From: CALINF01 sp039990395
Lineage (GTDB): Bacteria > Pseudomonadota > Gammaproteobacteria > Pseudomonadales > Halieaceae
Reading direction: 5' to 3'
Length of the DNA: 64,000 nt
Assembly (NCBI GenBank): GCA_039990395.1
Contig: JBDXFZ010000146.1
Span: forward strand, 496,001-560,000
This document shows, in pieces, positions 54,444-63,265 of the stretch. The position numbers were made by a program, and so were the translations under genes. How positions within the stretch are numbered: the stretch's first letter is position 1; the number at the start of each line of letters is the position of its first letter. A model generated the notes under the pieces. The model did not search any database. It had not been told where the DNA came from and saw nothing but the letters and a program-made list of their open reading frames with translations.

Positions 54444-55337
54444 ATGACAGAGCAAGAAATGGATGTAGAAGCCCTTAAAGAGGCCCAACAGTATATGGGC
54501 TCATTTGCCTGGCCCACGATGATTCTGGGACTGGCTGCAAGCACACTCTACTTTGCCATGCCGTTTCTTGTGTATTCCGGTCTCGTGCCTTTTCTTCTCG
54601 CAGCTCCTCTTATGGTTGTGCTGACGTATGCGTCTTACACAGCGCTCCATGAGGCTGCACATGTGTCGATCAGTGGTTCGCACCAGCGTTGGCGATGGAT
54701 TAATGAGTGGGTGGGTTATCTCAGCGGTTTGGTGATGGGTATTCCTCTGACCGCGCATCGTTTTGAGCATCTAACGCACCATCGCCATACGAACGATGCA
54801 GAGCTGGATCCGGATTTTGCGCTGTCAGGACTCACTCAATCGCCGGCTAGCGCGGTGAGGTCGGCGGGCAGGGCGATTTTTGAGAACTATCGCCACTATA
54901 TGAATAAGCAGTGGGCGCAGGGGCGAGAAAAGCAAAACAGGACGTTTTGTTTGGAAATAGCCGCCTCGATCGCTATTCGTGTGGCTGTAGTGTTACTCAC
55001 AGACCCCGGCGTCACTATTGCACTGTTTCTGATTGCGGGTATCGGAGGCACGATTTTGTTAGGTTTCTTGTTTGCTTATCTAGTTCACTACCCTTACGAA
55101 GACGTAGGCCGATATGTAGACACTGCGACTATAGTGGCTGGTGGCAGAATGAATACAGTCATTACGTGGTTGTGGCTATTCCAGAATTATCACTCTATTC
55201 ATCACCTGTTTCCGCGGGTACCATTCTATCAATACCGCAAGGTCTTCGAATCCATCGAACCGATCATGCTTGCCCGCGGCGCGCCGGTATACCGGCTAAG
55301 TGCGTCAGGTCTGCAGCAGCAGCACGCATACTCCTAG
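54444..55337 (+). CDS. Membrane fatty acid desaturase/hydroxylase
   Basis: 297 aa from ATG at 54444, GAGAGG upstream. Di-iron histidine motifs: HEAAH near 71, HRFEHLTHHRHTN near 111-123 (HxxxHxxHH) and HSIHHLFPR near 253. Four hydrophobic segments (about 22-45, 50-68, 172-190, 195-215) frame them. Oxygen-dependent desaturase or beta-carotene-hydroxylase-like enzyme in the inner membrane. The preceding AraC gene is the likely regulator. Confidence 0.9.
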   Translation: MTEQEMDVEALKEAQQYMGSFAWPTMILGLAASTLYFAMPFLVYSGLVPFLLAAPLMVVLTYASYTALHEAAHVSISGSHQRWRWINEWVGYLSGLVMGIPLTAHRFEHLTHHRHTNDAELDPDFALSGLTQSPASAVRSAGRAIFENYRHYMNKQWAQGREKQNRTFCLEIAASIAIRVAVVLLTDPGVTIALFLIAGIGGTILLGFLFAYLVHYPYEDVGRYVDTATIVAGGRMNTVITWLWLFQNYHSIHHLFPRVPFYQYRKVFESIEPIMLARGAPVYRLSASGLQQQHAYS

Positions 55338-55379
55338 GGCAGGATATTTTTTGGAGAGCACAAGATAGAGGTGCAGTGC

Positions 55380-55817
55380 ATGCAGGTTTCTTTGCGTGAG
55401 GTGACTAAAGACAATATCAACCCAGTATTGCGGTTGAAGGTGCATAAGAGCCAGGAGCAATTTGTCGCTAATAATGCGTGGTCTATTGCGCAGGGAACCT
55501 ACAGCGAACTGGCCTGGCTTCGCGCTATTTATGCAGATGATGCACCCATAGGGTTTGTGATGCTCGAACTGAACCCGGCGAAAGAAGAATATTGGGTTTG
55601 GCGTTTTATGATCGATGCGCAACATCAGGGCAATGGCTATGGTCGCAAAGCACTGCAGCTGATCGTTGAATTTGTGCGCAATACGACGGTGGCGAAAGAA
55701 CTCCTTCTAAGTTATGTACCTGCAGATGGCTCAGCCGGTCCCTTTTATGAAAAGTTGGGTTTTACGGAGACCGGTAAAGTTGAAGAGGGTGAAAACATTA
55801 TGAAGCTCGAGCTCTAG
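55380..55817 (+). CDS. GNAT-family N-acetyltransferase
   Basis: 145 aa from ATG at 55380, GAGGTG upstream. Acetyl-CoA pyrophosphate loop QGNGYGRKAL; typical VWRFMIDAQHQGNGYG and FYEKLGFTETG. The start (SLREVTKDNINPVLRLKV) resembles BltD-type polyamine acetyltransferases. Acceptor unknown. Confidence 0.88.
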   Translation: MQVSLREVTKDNINPVLRLKVHKSQEQFVANNAWSIAQGTYSELAWLRAIYADDAPIGFVMLELNPAKEEYWVWRFMIDAQHQGNGYGRKALQLIVEFVRNTTVAKELLLSYVPADGSAGPFYEKLGFTETGKVEEGENIMKLEL

Positions 55818-55862
55818 CCACTTTGTAGTGTAGAAACATTGTGGATAGCGTGTGCTAGTCTG

Positions 55863-56273
55863 ATGGCTATGCGTTCCAACGAGTCTGAATCCAGCGATAC
55901 CCGCTGCTACTGTGGCGCCGAGAACGACTATGACACATGCTGTGGTCGTTATCTCGATAATGGGGAGGTTCCAGAAACTGCTGAACAGCTAATGCGCTCA
56001 CGCTACACAGCGTTTGTGCTAGGCAATGAGCCTTATTTGCTTTCCACCTGGCATCCCTCTACACGACCCAGTCGGGTGCGACACGACGACAATCAGCGCT
56101 GGCTTGGCCTGAAGATAAAAGACGCAGAACACGGTGGTGCTACGGATACCACAGGTAGCGTGGAGTATGTCGCACGATTCAAGATCGCTGGGAAGGGCCA
56201 CAGGCTTCATGAGATTAGCCAGTTTAAAAAAATCACAGGTCGCTGGTTCTATGTCGATGGTGAGCACCTTTAG
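55863..56273 (+). CDS. YchJ-family protein (SEC-C zinc motif)
   Basis: 136 aa. CYCGAENDYDTCCGRY is the SEC-C-like Cys motif at the N-terminus; AEQLMRSRYTAFVLGNEPYLLSTWHPSTRP and the C-terminal FKKITGRWFYVDGEH match the UPF0225/YchJ family. No signal. Function unknown. Start not certain between ATG 55863 and 55869. Confidence 0.88.
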   Translation: MAMRSNESESSDTRCYCGAENDYDTCCGRYLDNGEVPETAEQLMRSRYTAFVLGNEPYLLSTWHPSTRPSRVRHDDNQRWLGLKIKDAEHGGATDTTGSVEYVARFKIAGKGHRLHEISQFKKITGRWFYVDGEHL

Positions 56274-56329
56274 CGTGACAACTGGAGCTCGGCAAAGCTG
56301 TAGCGTGATTGCCAACCTTTAGAGTCAGG

Positions 56330-57664
56330 CTATTGGCTCGGAATAACGATCAGCTCGGTCTGGCGCCCGTCGATATAGGTCACGCCTTCTTCGCCAAAGA
56401 ATGCGTCCTCTTCCAGCATGATGCGTATTTCCTTACTCCACTCCTGTATATAACTGGCCGCATTTAGCTCTATGGAGAACACGGTATTTTCGTACAGCGG
56501 ATAGTCGCCACTACCAGGCACACCGTCCTGACTATCCCACATGCCCAGTGTGGCCCCTGCGGCATGGCCGTGATAACCCAGAGGATGGGTATAGATGGTT
56601 GGCTTAATACCTTCGGCTATCGCGTCAGCGCGGGACTTGGCTAGCACCTCATTGCCTGTGGCACCTGCACGGAAGTTGCCGGTGAATATATCCTGAAGCC
56701 TGTTTGCTTTGGTGAACGCGTGTTTGAGGTAGGCAGGCGCATCAGTTTCATTCTGGCGCAGAACATAGGCGTGTTGTTGAGTGTCGGTATTTAAGCGCAG
56801 ATAGGTAATGCCAAAGTCAACGTGCAGCAGGTCCCCTGGTAGAATAACGTTGTCAGACTTACGCTGTGAGAAAGCCTTTATTTGGTCGAAAGCCTCGGTG
56901 TCTTGTCGTTGAATCGAGACAGTGGGGTGAAACCAGACGGACAGTTTGAGTTCTCTCACTTTTTCACGCAGCCACCATGCCACGTCATCTGTGGTAGTAA
57001 CGCCTGCTTCTATCACAGTATTGGAAAAGGCTTGCGCAATCAGCTCGTGAGCGACTCGACATAGGTGTGGGTATAGCTCCATCTCGCTCGCAGTGCGTGT
57101 TTCCAGCCAAGCCACTGCCAGCGACTCCGCAGAAACCAACCTGTCGACATAGCCCTGAGGCAGACTCTCTTTGAGCAGTTGAAGTTCCGTAGCGACCAAA
57201 CCATCGGCCAGGCCCCAGTGCAGTGACTGGTTGATGCCAATTTTTCGGGGTTGGCGCTCAGCAATGATTTCAGCGAGTCTGGCCCATTGATCAGGTTGCT
57301 TCTCTTTGTCCCAGGCTTGTTCGAACTGCTCACCCACAGCATAGCGGGCAACAGCCAGTTTTTGTAAAGGCGCATCACCGCCTGGATCGTACATGACGAG
57401 AATAGTGCGTCGCCGCGCCGCCATCCATGTAGCTGGCAACAGGGTTTCAATGACGGGGTCTTCGTTGTACTCACGAGAAATAACCAGCCACATGTCGATG
57501 CCTTCACGACGCATCAGTGCGGGTAGGGTGTTGATCAGTTTGTCATTTAACAGCCTATCTATTACTTGTGCGCGCTCGCGCATTGGCAGTATGTGTGCAT
57601 ATTCAGAAGCCTGAATGGGGGTTGCCAGCACGATAAATAGCAAAAATAGAGAGGTGCGACGCAT
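56330..57664 (-). CDS. Exported M24-family peptidase (Xaa-Pro dipeptidase-like)
   Basis: 444 aa from ATG at 57664 with a signal peptide (FIVLATPIQA-SEY). M24 'pita-bread' C-terminal half with metal ligands visible: Asp in LLHVDFGITYLR, His in HPLGYHGHAAG, Glu in FSIELNA and Glu in EEGVTYID. Periplasmic aminopeptidase, creatinase-like. It closes the run with the TonB operon in the same direction 71 bases upstream. Confidence 0.88.
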   Translation of the reverse strand: MRRTSLFLLFIVLATPIQASEYAHILPMRERAQVIDRLLNDKLINTLPALMRREGIDMWLVISREYNEDPVIETLLPATWMAARRRTILVMYDPGGDAPLQKLAVARYAVGEQFEQAWDKEKQPDQWARLAEIIAERQPRKIGINQSLHWGLADGLVATELQLLKESLPQGYVDRLVSAESLAVAWLETRTASEMELYPHLCRVAHELIAQAFSNTVIEAGVTTTDDVAWWLREKVRELKLSVWFHPTVSIQRQDTEAFDQIKAFSQRKSDNVILPGDLLHVDFGITYLRLNTDTQQHAYVLRQNETDAPAYLKHAFTKANRLQDIFTGNFRAGATGNEVLAKSRADAIAEGIKPTIYTHPLGYHGHAAGATLGMWDSQDGVPGSGDYPLYENTVFSIELNAASYIQEWSKEIRIMLEEDAFFGEEGVTYIDGRQTELIVIPSQ

Positions 57665-57735
57665 GAAGAAATTTGACTCAAGTTGCAGGGGTAGCATTAG
57701 AGTGTCAGGTTACGTGAATTTGTCAGTCAGTAGAA

Positions 57736-58974
57736 CTACTGAGGCGTCAAAGCTGCGATTCGCTCCTGTTCGTTGTCTACAAAGTTTAGCCACTGGCGCG
57801 CCCACTTCTCAGTTTGTTCGTGGTTGGCCGCTTCGATGAAAGCGGAGCGAGCGCCAGCCAGTTTATCGCCTCTGGCTAGCGCCATTCCCACAACCAGCCA
57901 GGCATTTCCTTCACTGCGCAGACTGCCCTTTTCAATTGCCTTTCGTGCCGCCAACTCGGCGGGTTGCCACTGATAGTTGTCCATATACAAACGCGCTACT
58001 CGAAGGTATAGCTCGCCGTCGTCAGACATCGCCGCTGCTGCAGCCAATGGTGGGATTGCCTTTTCTTCCTCCCCCGCCATATACCAAGCCTGAGATTGCA
58101 TCTCCAAGTGTGCTCGCGTGGTCTCAATTCTGCCATTCTGCATTTCGGTTTGTAGAAGATTCGCGGCTTTGTAAGGTAGGCCCTTTGCCAGAAATAGGTT
58201 AACCAGGCTCATCAAGTGATAGCTTTTTTCCAGTTTCTGATCGTCCAGAAGTGCTTCGATGAGCGCCATTTGCTTGTCGGTGTCGCCAAGCTGTCCGTGC
58301 AGCGCGGCAAGATTAATGAGGTATCTCTCCTTTGGGTAGAGCGCAACCATTTCATATAGCAGTTCGCGCATGCCGGCGAAGTCTTCGAGGGAGTAATAGA
58401 CGGAAGACAGTAATAGCATCCAGTTCTCCCGCGGTTTTGCGCCCGAGTCGCGTTGCATCTGCAATGCTTTACGTAGTGGCGGGGCGGCTTTGGCATAGTC
58501 TTCCAGGCCGATGTACGCTTGCGCCAGTATCACCTGACTCTGCGGTTGCGGTGCTTCGTCTTCGGCCGCCAGTAGCCGCAGGGCAAACTTTTCAGCTTCC
58601 TGATATCTACCCGATGCCAAGGCAACCTGACTAGCGGTTGTGAGCAGGGATCGCATTTGAGATGCAGGAAGATTTTCCTGCTGTAGAGCTTCTAGGTAGC
58701 TGTCTAAGGCCTTGTCGTAGTCGTTGTCTTGGAAATAGGCGTAGCCGAGCATGTTGAGTACGTGGGCTCTCTCGTAGCCGTTCATCTCACGTTCCAATAA
58801 AATTACCAGATCATTGCGTACTTGCTGCCATTGCTCAGCTTCAATCTGAGTTTGTATCTCTGTGATTGCGTCGTAGATTTGTTTGCTTATTCCTGGCACG
58901 GACTCTTTGGCCGTCATGCCTGAATCGGAACACAGCAGAGCTGCGAGGAATAGAATTGTATGTAGTCTCGTCAT
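57736..58974 (-). CDS. Exported TPR protein of TonB operon
   Basis: 412 aa with a signal peptide. Tetratricopeptide-like helix pairs throughout (YERAHVLNMLGYAYFQDNDYDKALDSYLEAL, GRYQEAEKFALRLL). Last gene of the six-gene operon, overlapping tonB by four bases. In related bacteria a TPR protein always follows this set; its role is taken to be periplasmic assembly. Confidence 0.88.
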   Translation of the reverse strand: MTRLHTILFLAALLCSDSGMTAKESVPGISKQIYDAITEIQTQIEAEQWQQVRNDLVILLEREMNGYERAHVLNMLGYAYFQDNDYDKALDSYLEALQQENLPASQMRSLLTTASQVALASGRYQEAEKFALRLLAAEDEAPQPQSQVILAQAYIGLEDYAKAAPPLRKALQMQRDSGAKPRENWMLLLSSVYYSLEDFAGMRELLYEMVALYPKERYLINLAALHGQLGDTDKQMALIEALLDDQKLEKSYHLMSLVNLFLAKGLPYKAANLLQTEMQNGRIETTRAHLEMQSQAWYMAGEEEKAIPPLAAAAAMSDDGELYLRVARLYMDNYQWQPAELAARKAIEKGSLRSEGNAWLVVGMALARGDKLAGARSAFIEAANHEQTEKWARQWLNFVDNEQERIAALTPQ

Positions 58975-59654
58975 TGTTGAGCCGGTGTTTCTTCGCGATA
59001 GTAAAATCTGTTCATAACGCCCTCAACTTCGATAGCAACGCCGTCGATCACGCGAGGTTTGTACTTGAATCGCTGGGCCGCCTCTATTGAAGGGCGGTGG
59101 AAAACAGCATCGGTGCATCGATCTTTATCCACTTTCACATCTTTTACCGAGCCGACAGTCGTAACGGTGTAAATGACCAGACAGTCACCGAAGATACCTG
59201 ACATCAGAGCACGGCGAGGATAAATGGGTGCGACCTTTACTATTGGAAGGTAATCACCCTCACCAGCGCCGAAACCAATACCGCCTTGAGTGATATCTAC
59301 ACCGCTATCCGCGGGCATCATGGTGACGGCAAGCTGCTGGCCATTGGCGTCGGCATTTTGCTGCATGGGCGGTACTTCTGGGGTTTCCTCCAGCTTGGGT
59401 TTGGGTGGTTTGCGATCCTTGCGCTCAATATTTTCATCGCGTTTGACTCGCACAAAATCCAGCATTTGCACACGCGAGGCGTCCTCCAGAGATAGATCAG
59501 ATGAGCTGATCAGGTACTGCATAAACCACGCAAGAAATAGCGCAGCGCTCGCGCCTATAATGACCGCTCCGAGCAAGCGCACGTAATGCGCAGGATCGTG
59601 GGGCCTTGCCAGCGCTCTATCTATCCCACTGAGGCTGTTGGTTTCAATTGTCAT
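58971..59654 (-). CDS. tonB: TonB-family energy-transducing protein
   Basis: 227 aa. Cytoplasmic N-terminus then one helix (about 24-50), a Pro/Glu-rich linker (RKDRKPPKPKLEETPEVPP) and a TonB C-terminal domain (IYPRRALMSGIFGDCLVIYTVTTVG, VHRPSIEAAQRFKYKPRVIDG). Carries energy to outer-membrane receptors. Overlaps exbD and TPR genes. Confidence 0.92.
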   Translation of the reverse strand: MTIETNSLSGIDRALARPHDPAHYVRLLGAVIIGASAALFLAWFMQYLISSSDLSLEDASRVQMLDFVRVKRDENIERKDRKPPKPKLEETPEVPPMQQNADANGQQLAVTMMPADSGVDITQGGIGFGAGEGDYLPIVKVAPIYPRRALMSGIFGDCLVIYTVTTVGSVKDVKVDKDRCTDAVFHRPSIEAAQRFKYKPRVIDGVAIEVEGVMNRFYYREETPAQQ

Positions 59655-60051
59655 TGGCTGCCAGGGCTATGTCATAGACGCCAGCGCGACGCGAAGCATC
59701 CATTACCTGAACCAGAGCGTCATTCTTGGACTCGCGATCGGCCTGAATGACGACAGTCCCCTTGGGGTTCTCTGCATGAAGTCGCTCAATGATGGATCGT
59801 ACAGAGCGAATATCAACCTGACGTCTGTTGATCCAGATATTGTTGGTAGCATCAATAGCAATCAGGATGCTGGCTTTTTCTTGTACGACCGCTGTGGCAG
59901 CGGCGGGTTTATCTACATCGATGCCTGCCTCTTTGATAAATGTGGCTGTGACGATGAAGAAAATCAGCATGATAAAAACCACATCGAGCATAGGAGTGAT
60001 ATCTATTGTGCTCTCGTCCTCTTCAGGCTGAGTGATCAGTATATTGCGCAT
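59644..60051 (-). CDS. exbD: ExbD-family biopolymer transporter
   Basis: 135 aa. One N-terminal helix with the essential Asp (DITPMLDVVFIMLIFFIV), then a periplasmic domain with VVIQADRESKNDALVQVMDASRRAGV. Partner of the ExbB just upstream (shared base at 60051). Confidence 0.93.
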   Translation of the reverse strand: MRNILITQPEEDESTIDITPMLDVVFIMLIFFIVTATFIKEAGIDVDKPAAATAVVQEKASILIAIDATNNIWINRRQVDIRSVRSIIERLHAENPKGTVVIQADRESKNDALVQVMDASRRAGVYDIALAANDN

Positions 60052-60587
60052 TAGTCATCTCCAATATTGATGAAGCGTGCCTGTAGTGCATCGCGCTCGG
60101 CAATTGCACGACGCTCTGCAAACTTACCGACCAACATGCCGAAGATGGCAACCACCATGCCGGCAAGAGTAGATACGGTAGCCTTGGACACCCCTGCTGC
60201 CATCGAACGCGGATTGTTAGAACCGGTTGCAGCCAGCGCATCGAAAATTTCGAGCATTCCTACCACGGTGCCAAGTAGGCCCAGCAATGGGCAGATTTTG
60301 ATGATGATGCCAATCAGCGGGTAGTTTTGCTTAAGCTCCGCCGAGATCCGAAACCTCAAATGATTTTTATACTGCTGCGCATACCAGGAGGTCTTGTCGG
60401 CCCGCTCGTACCAAAGTTGAATCGCACGCTTGGCATGCTGCGGATAGAGAATGTATAGGTAGTACAAACGCTCACACAATAGTGTCCACATAACAAAGGC
60501 CATAAACAGAATAAGCGCCAAAATGTTGCCGCCGAGTGTTAGCAAATCGCCAAGCCACGGTAGCCAAGCGTCGATAAACACCATCAT
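60051..60587 (-). CDS. exbB: ExbB/TolQ-family channel protein (short form)
   Basis: 178 aa with three helices. NYPLIGIIIKICPLLGLLGTVVGMLEIF and ATVSTLAGMVVAIFGMLVGKF are the MotA/TolQ/ExbB signature. Forms the proton channel with ExbD. Overlaps both neighbours. Confidence 0.93.
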   Translation of the reverse strand: MMVFIDAWLPWLGDLLTLGGNILALILFMAFVMWTLLCERLYYLYILYPQHAKRAIQLWYERADKTSWYAQQYKNHLRFRISAELKQNYPLIGIIIKICPLLGLLGTVVGMLEIFDALAATGSNNPRSMAAGVSKATVSTLAGMVVAIFGMLVGKFAERRAIAERDALQARFINIGDD

Positions 60588-62044
60588 GTGGATTGGGCCT
60601 GCCGCCCCTGTTCCGCTTGAGCAGCAACAACAGCTACAGCCTCCTGCTGAAGAACATCGGTCATCATTCTGGCGCGGCTATTCACCACGTTGTGTAGCAG
60701 TAGAACAGGAATGGCCACGCTGAGACCGAGTACAGTGGTAATGAGGGCTTGTGAGATACCACCTGCCATGAGGCGTGGATCCCCTGCTCCAAATAGGGTT
60801 ATTGCCTGAAAAGTCACAATCATTCCCGTCACCGTGCCCAGTAAACCCATTAGTGGCGCTACGGCTGCGATAATCTTTAGCAGCGGCAAGTGGCGGTTGA
60901 TCTTTGGGACTTCCCTCAGTACTGATTCCCCCAGCTTGAGCTCCAGCGCCTCTATATCCAGGTTTTCATCCTCTTGGTAGGACATCAAGATTCGGCCGAG
61001 CGCATTGTCACCGCTTGGGTTGCCGATATCCTTAAGCTGCTTGCGCATACGTCTGGATTCAGCAGTTAAGCTTCCAAAGCGCCAGAGGGCGAGAAGCACT
61101 CCCAGAGCGCCAATCGCAATGATTAGATAGCCGATAACACCACCTTGATCGATACGCTCTCGCAGATTGGGCGCCTGCGTAAGAATGCTCAGCAATTGCC
61201 CCCTGACTGGATCAATTGCAAAGGGAAAGTGGCCCTCGTCGCCATCGGCAACGGCGCGTGGCCCCTGGAGAAAGCGGGCATCGGGTTGGCGAGAGAACTC
61301 GACGAGGCGGCCCGTCTCCGGTACATACTGCAGGAACTTTCCTTGAGCCACCACGTTGAATAAGCCTACCCGAGTGACATCCTGAGCTACTTCAACTCCG
61401 TTAGCGTCCACTACTGGCAGACTGCGCGTTACTACACGACCTGATTCAACCATTTCGCGCTGTAACTCAAACCAGAGTGCCTCAATCTCCGACACTTCTG
61501 GCAGTCGATTTGCGTTACCCATGCGGCCTGCAAAGTCGAGTAGGAAGTCATTTCGATCAGGATATTCTAGCTGGGTCAGAGACACGTGAAACTGGGCCTG
61601 CGCGTCACTGGCAACTTGCTGCAGAACGCCGAAGAGTTCTTTGAGCGATCCCATGCGTTCCTTTAAGCGGTCTTCAAGCTCGACAATTCGCACTTCATTG
61701 TCTTCAAATTTGGCTTCTTGTTGTTTGCTAATCGATTCCTGGCGCTCTTCTTCTACTATGATGTCTTTGAGTAGGCTTTGTTGATTGGCTTGCTCATTGC
61801 GAAAGCGCTGCATGCGTAACTCATTCGCTTTATCCTCTGCAATCCGCCCACTGCGCACGGCGTCGAGTAATTCATCTAAAGACAACGCATCCGAGACAGT
61901 TTCCGGAGCTTGCTCAGAGTCGGATACCGCCTCCGCTTGAGAAGCCGCTGAGGTTTCTTGTGTTACGCCTGAATCCTCTTGAGCGCTAGAAATGAGAGGA
62001 AAAAGGAGTAAAGTCCAAACAATGATTGCCCTCCAGATATTCAT
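60584..62044 (-). CDS. Large exported MotA/TolQ/ExbB protein (TtpC-like)
   Basis: 486 aa. Signal peptide, then a long periplasmic coiled coil (about 60-170: NEQANQQSLLKDIIVEEERQ), then the ExbB-type channel domain at about 290-470 (LPLLKIIAAVAPLMGLLGTVTGMIVTF, ALITTVLGLSVAIPVLLLHNV). Such extra large ExbB (TtpC) is typical of TonB2-type systems of marine gammaproteobacteria. Confidence 0.9.
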   Translation of the reverse strand: MNIWRAIIVWTLLLFPLISSAQEDSGVTQETSAASQAEAVSDSEQAPETVSDALSLDELLDAVRSGRIAEDKANELRMQRFRNEQANQQSLLKDIIVEEERQESISKQQEAKFEDNEVRIVELEDRLKERMGSLKELFGVLQQVASDAQAQFHVSLTQLEYPDRNDFLLDFAGRMGNANRLPEVSEIEALWFELQREMVESGRVVTRSLPVVDANGVEVAQDVTRVGLFNVVAQGKFLQYVPETGRLVEFSRQPDARFLQGPRAVADGDEGHFPFAIDPVRGQLLSILTQAPNLRERIDQGGVIGYLIIAIGALGVLLALWRFGSLTAESRRMRKQLKDIGNPSGDNALGRILMSYQEDENLDIEALELKLGESVLREVPKINRHLPLLKIIAAVAPLMGLLGTVTGMIVTFQAITLFGAGDPRLMAGGISQALITTVLGLSVAIPVLLLHNVVNSRARMMTDVLQQEAVAVVAAQAEQGRQAQST

Positions 62045-62805
62045 CGGCGAACCTCCTGATTAGAATCCAGCGCGATGGAGATAAGCTCTGGAGCAACTTC
62101 CTGTCTTGCTACCTTGAGCCCCTGGTTGATGTAGCGCCGCCAGCGGCCGGAAGACAGAGACTTCCATTGCTGATTGGCGTTGTCCCAGTAGCCGACGTCT
62201 TCACTGCCTACTATCCGGTACATCAGGGCTACTCGGCCAACACGAAGAAAATCGGCGTCAAAACTAGCATCTGGCAGTTGCAGTTTGGCCTTATAGGCCT
62301 CTATTGTGCGCCCATAGTCGTTTTCAATCTGATAGGCCTCCATGACTCGGCGAGTCTTTTCAGCCACGGTTACATCTGCACGAGGAAGTAGACTGCGTAA
62401 GCCACTAACGCGTTTGTGGCGCTCTTCTACCAGAAACGGCACATCAAGTGTTACGAACTGATCAAGCCCGTCGATCATGCGAGACATCAGCGGCAGGATC
62501 TGTCTTTCTATAGTAGCCACATCAGCAATGGAGGTTTGCAAGAGATTGATCTCCTCATCCTGGCCATCCAGCTGCTGCTTCAACATACTGTTGTACATGC
62601 GCAGACCTTGCACCAGCTTCAAGTGCGCGTAATAGTCGTCCACGATGTCGCGGGTGTTGGCATGTATGTTGTCAACTTTCTGTTGCACGGTTTGGCCCGC
62701 AGCTGTGCGCTGCGCGCCTTCTTGTTCTATTTCTTCAATCTGTGCCTGTGCAACGGTCGTTGCCAGTACCATCATAGTTAGTATTATTGTGTACCAACGA
62801 GCCAT
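62041..62805 (-). CDS. DUF3450 exported coiled-coil protein
   Basis: 254 aa from ATG at 62805 with signal peptide (TTVAQA-QIE). Coiled-coil rich; patterns LVQGLRMYNSMLKQQLDGQ, RMIDGLDQFVTLDVPFL and VGRVALMYR match DUF3450. First gene of the operon, overlapping the large ExbB by four bases. Periplasmic accessory of the TonB system. Confidence 0.9.
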   Translation of the reverse strand: MARWYTIILTMMVLATTVAQAQIEEIEQEGAQRTAAGQTVQQKVDNIHANTRDIVDDYYAHLKLVQGLRMYNSMLKQQLDGQDEEINLLQTSIADVATIERQILPLMSRMIDGLDQFVTLDVPFLVEERHKRVSGLRSLLPRADVTVAEKTRRVMEAYQIENDYGRTIEAYKAKLQLPDASFDADFLRVGRVALMYRIVGSEDVGYWDNANQQWKSLSSGRWRRYINQGLKVARQEVAPELISIALDSNQEVRR

Positions 62806-63265
62806 GTAGCCTCCAGAACGCGGCCTGAGAATCACTGCCGCGAGTCACGCATTAAGGATTCAGGGTTCAAGCATACTTAGGAGCACGTAGGGGAGGGTTG
62901 ATTCAGGTCAAGTCGATGTCAACCTGATGCAGCTGCTTCGCAGCAGCACACCCAGTCTGTCAATCAGGCAAAAAGGGAAGCAACTATTAAAAGTGCCATC
63001 GGTAATGGCGATATTCATCGCGCGGAAAAGGGGCAATAGCATTGCTCAGCCAACTCGAATTCGCAGATTTGTGACGGTAGAGTTTTTAGTACGAGGTGCT
63101 GCTTCTCTACTCGTACCGCCCTAAAAGCCATCATTGAGCTTAACGTTGGTGGTGGAGTAGTTGTCTGTAAAAATTCGATTTCATAGACTACATTTGACTT
63201 AGATCACGAAAGGGCTGCCGAACTCTCTGGCAGACTGTTATAACTTTCCATCGGGAGAAAATACA
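62806..63265. other. 460-base gap between TonB operon and monooxygenase
   Basis: Divergent promoter region. A 65-codon plus-strand frame at 62927-63124 is not protein-like. TTGACT at about 63185 may be a -35 box for the monooxygenase; no clear -10 seen. Confidence 0.4.
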
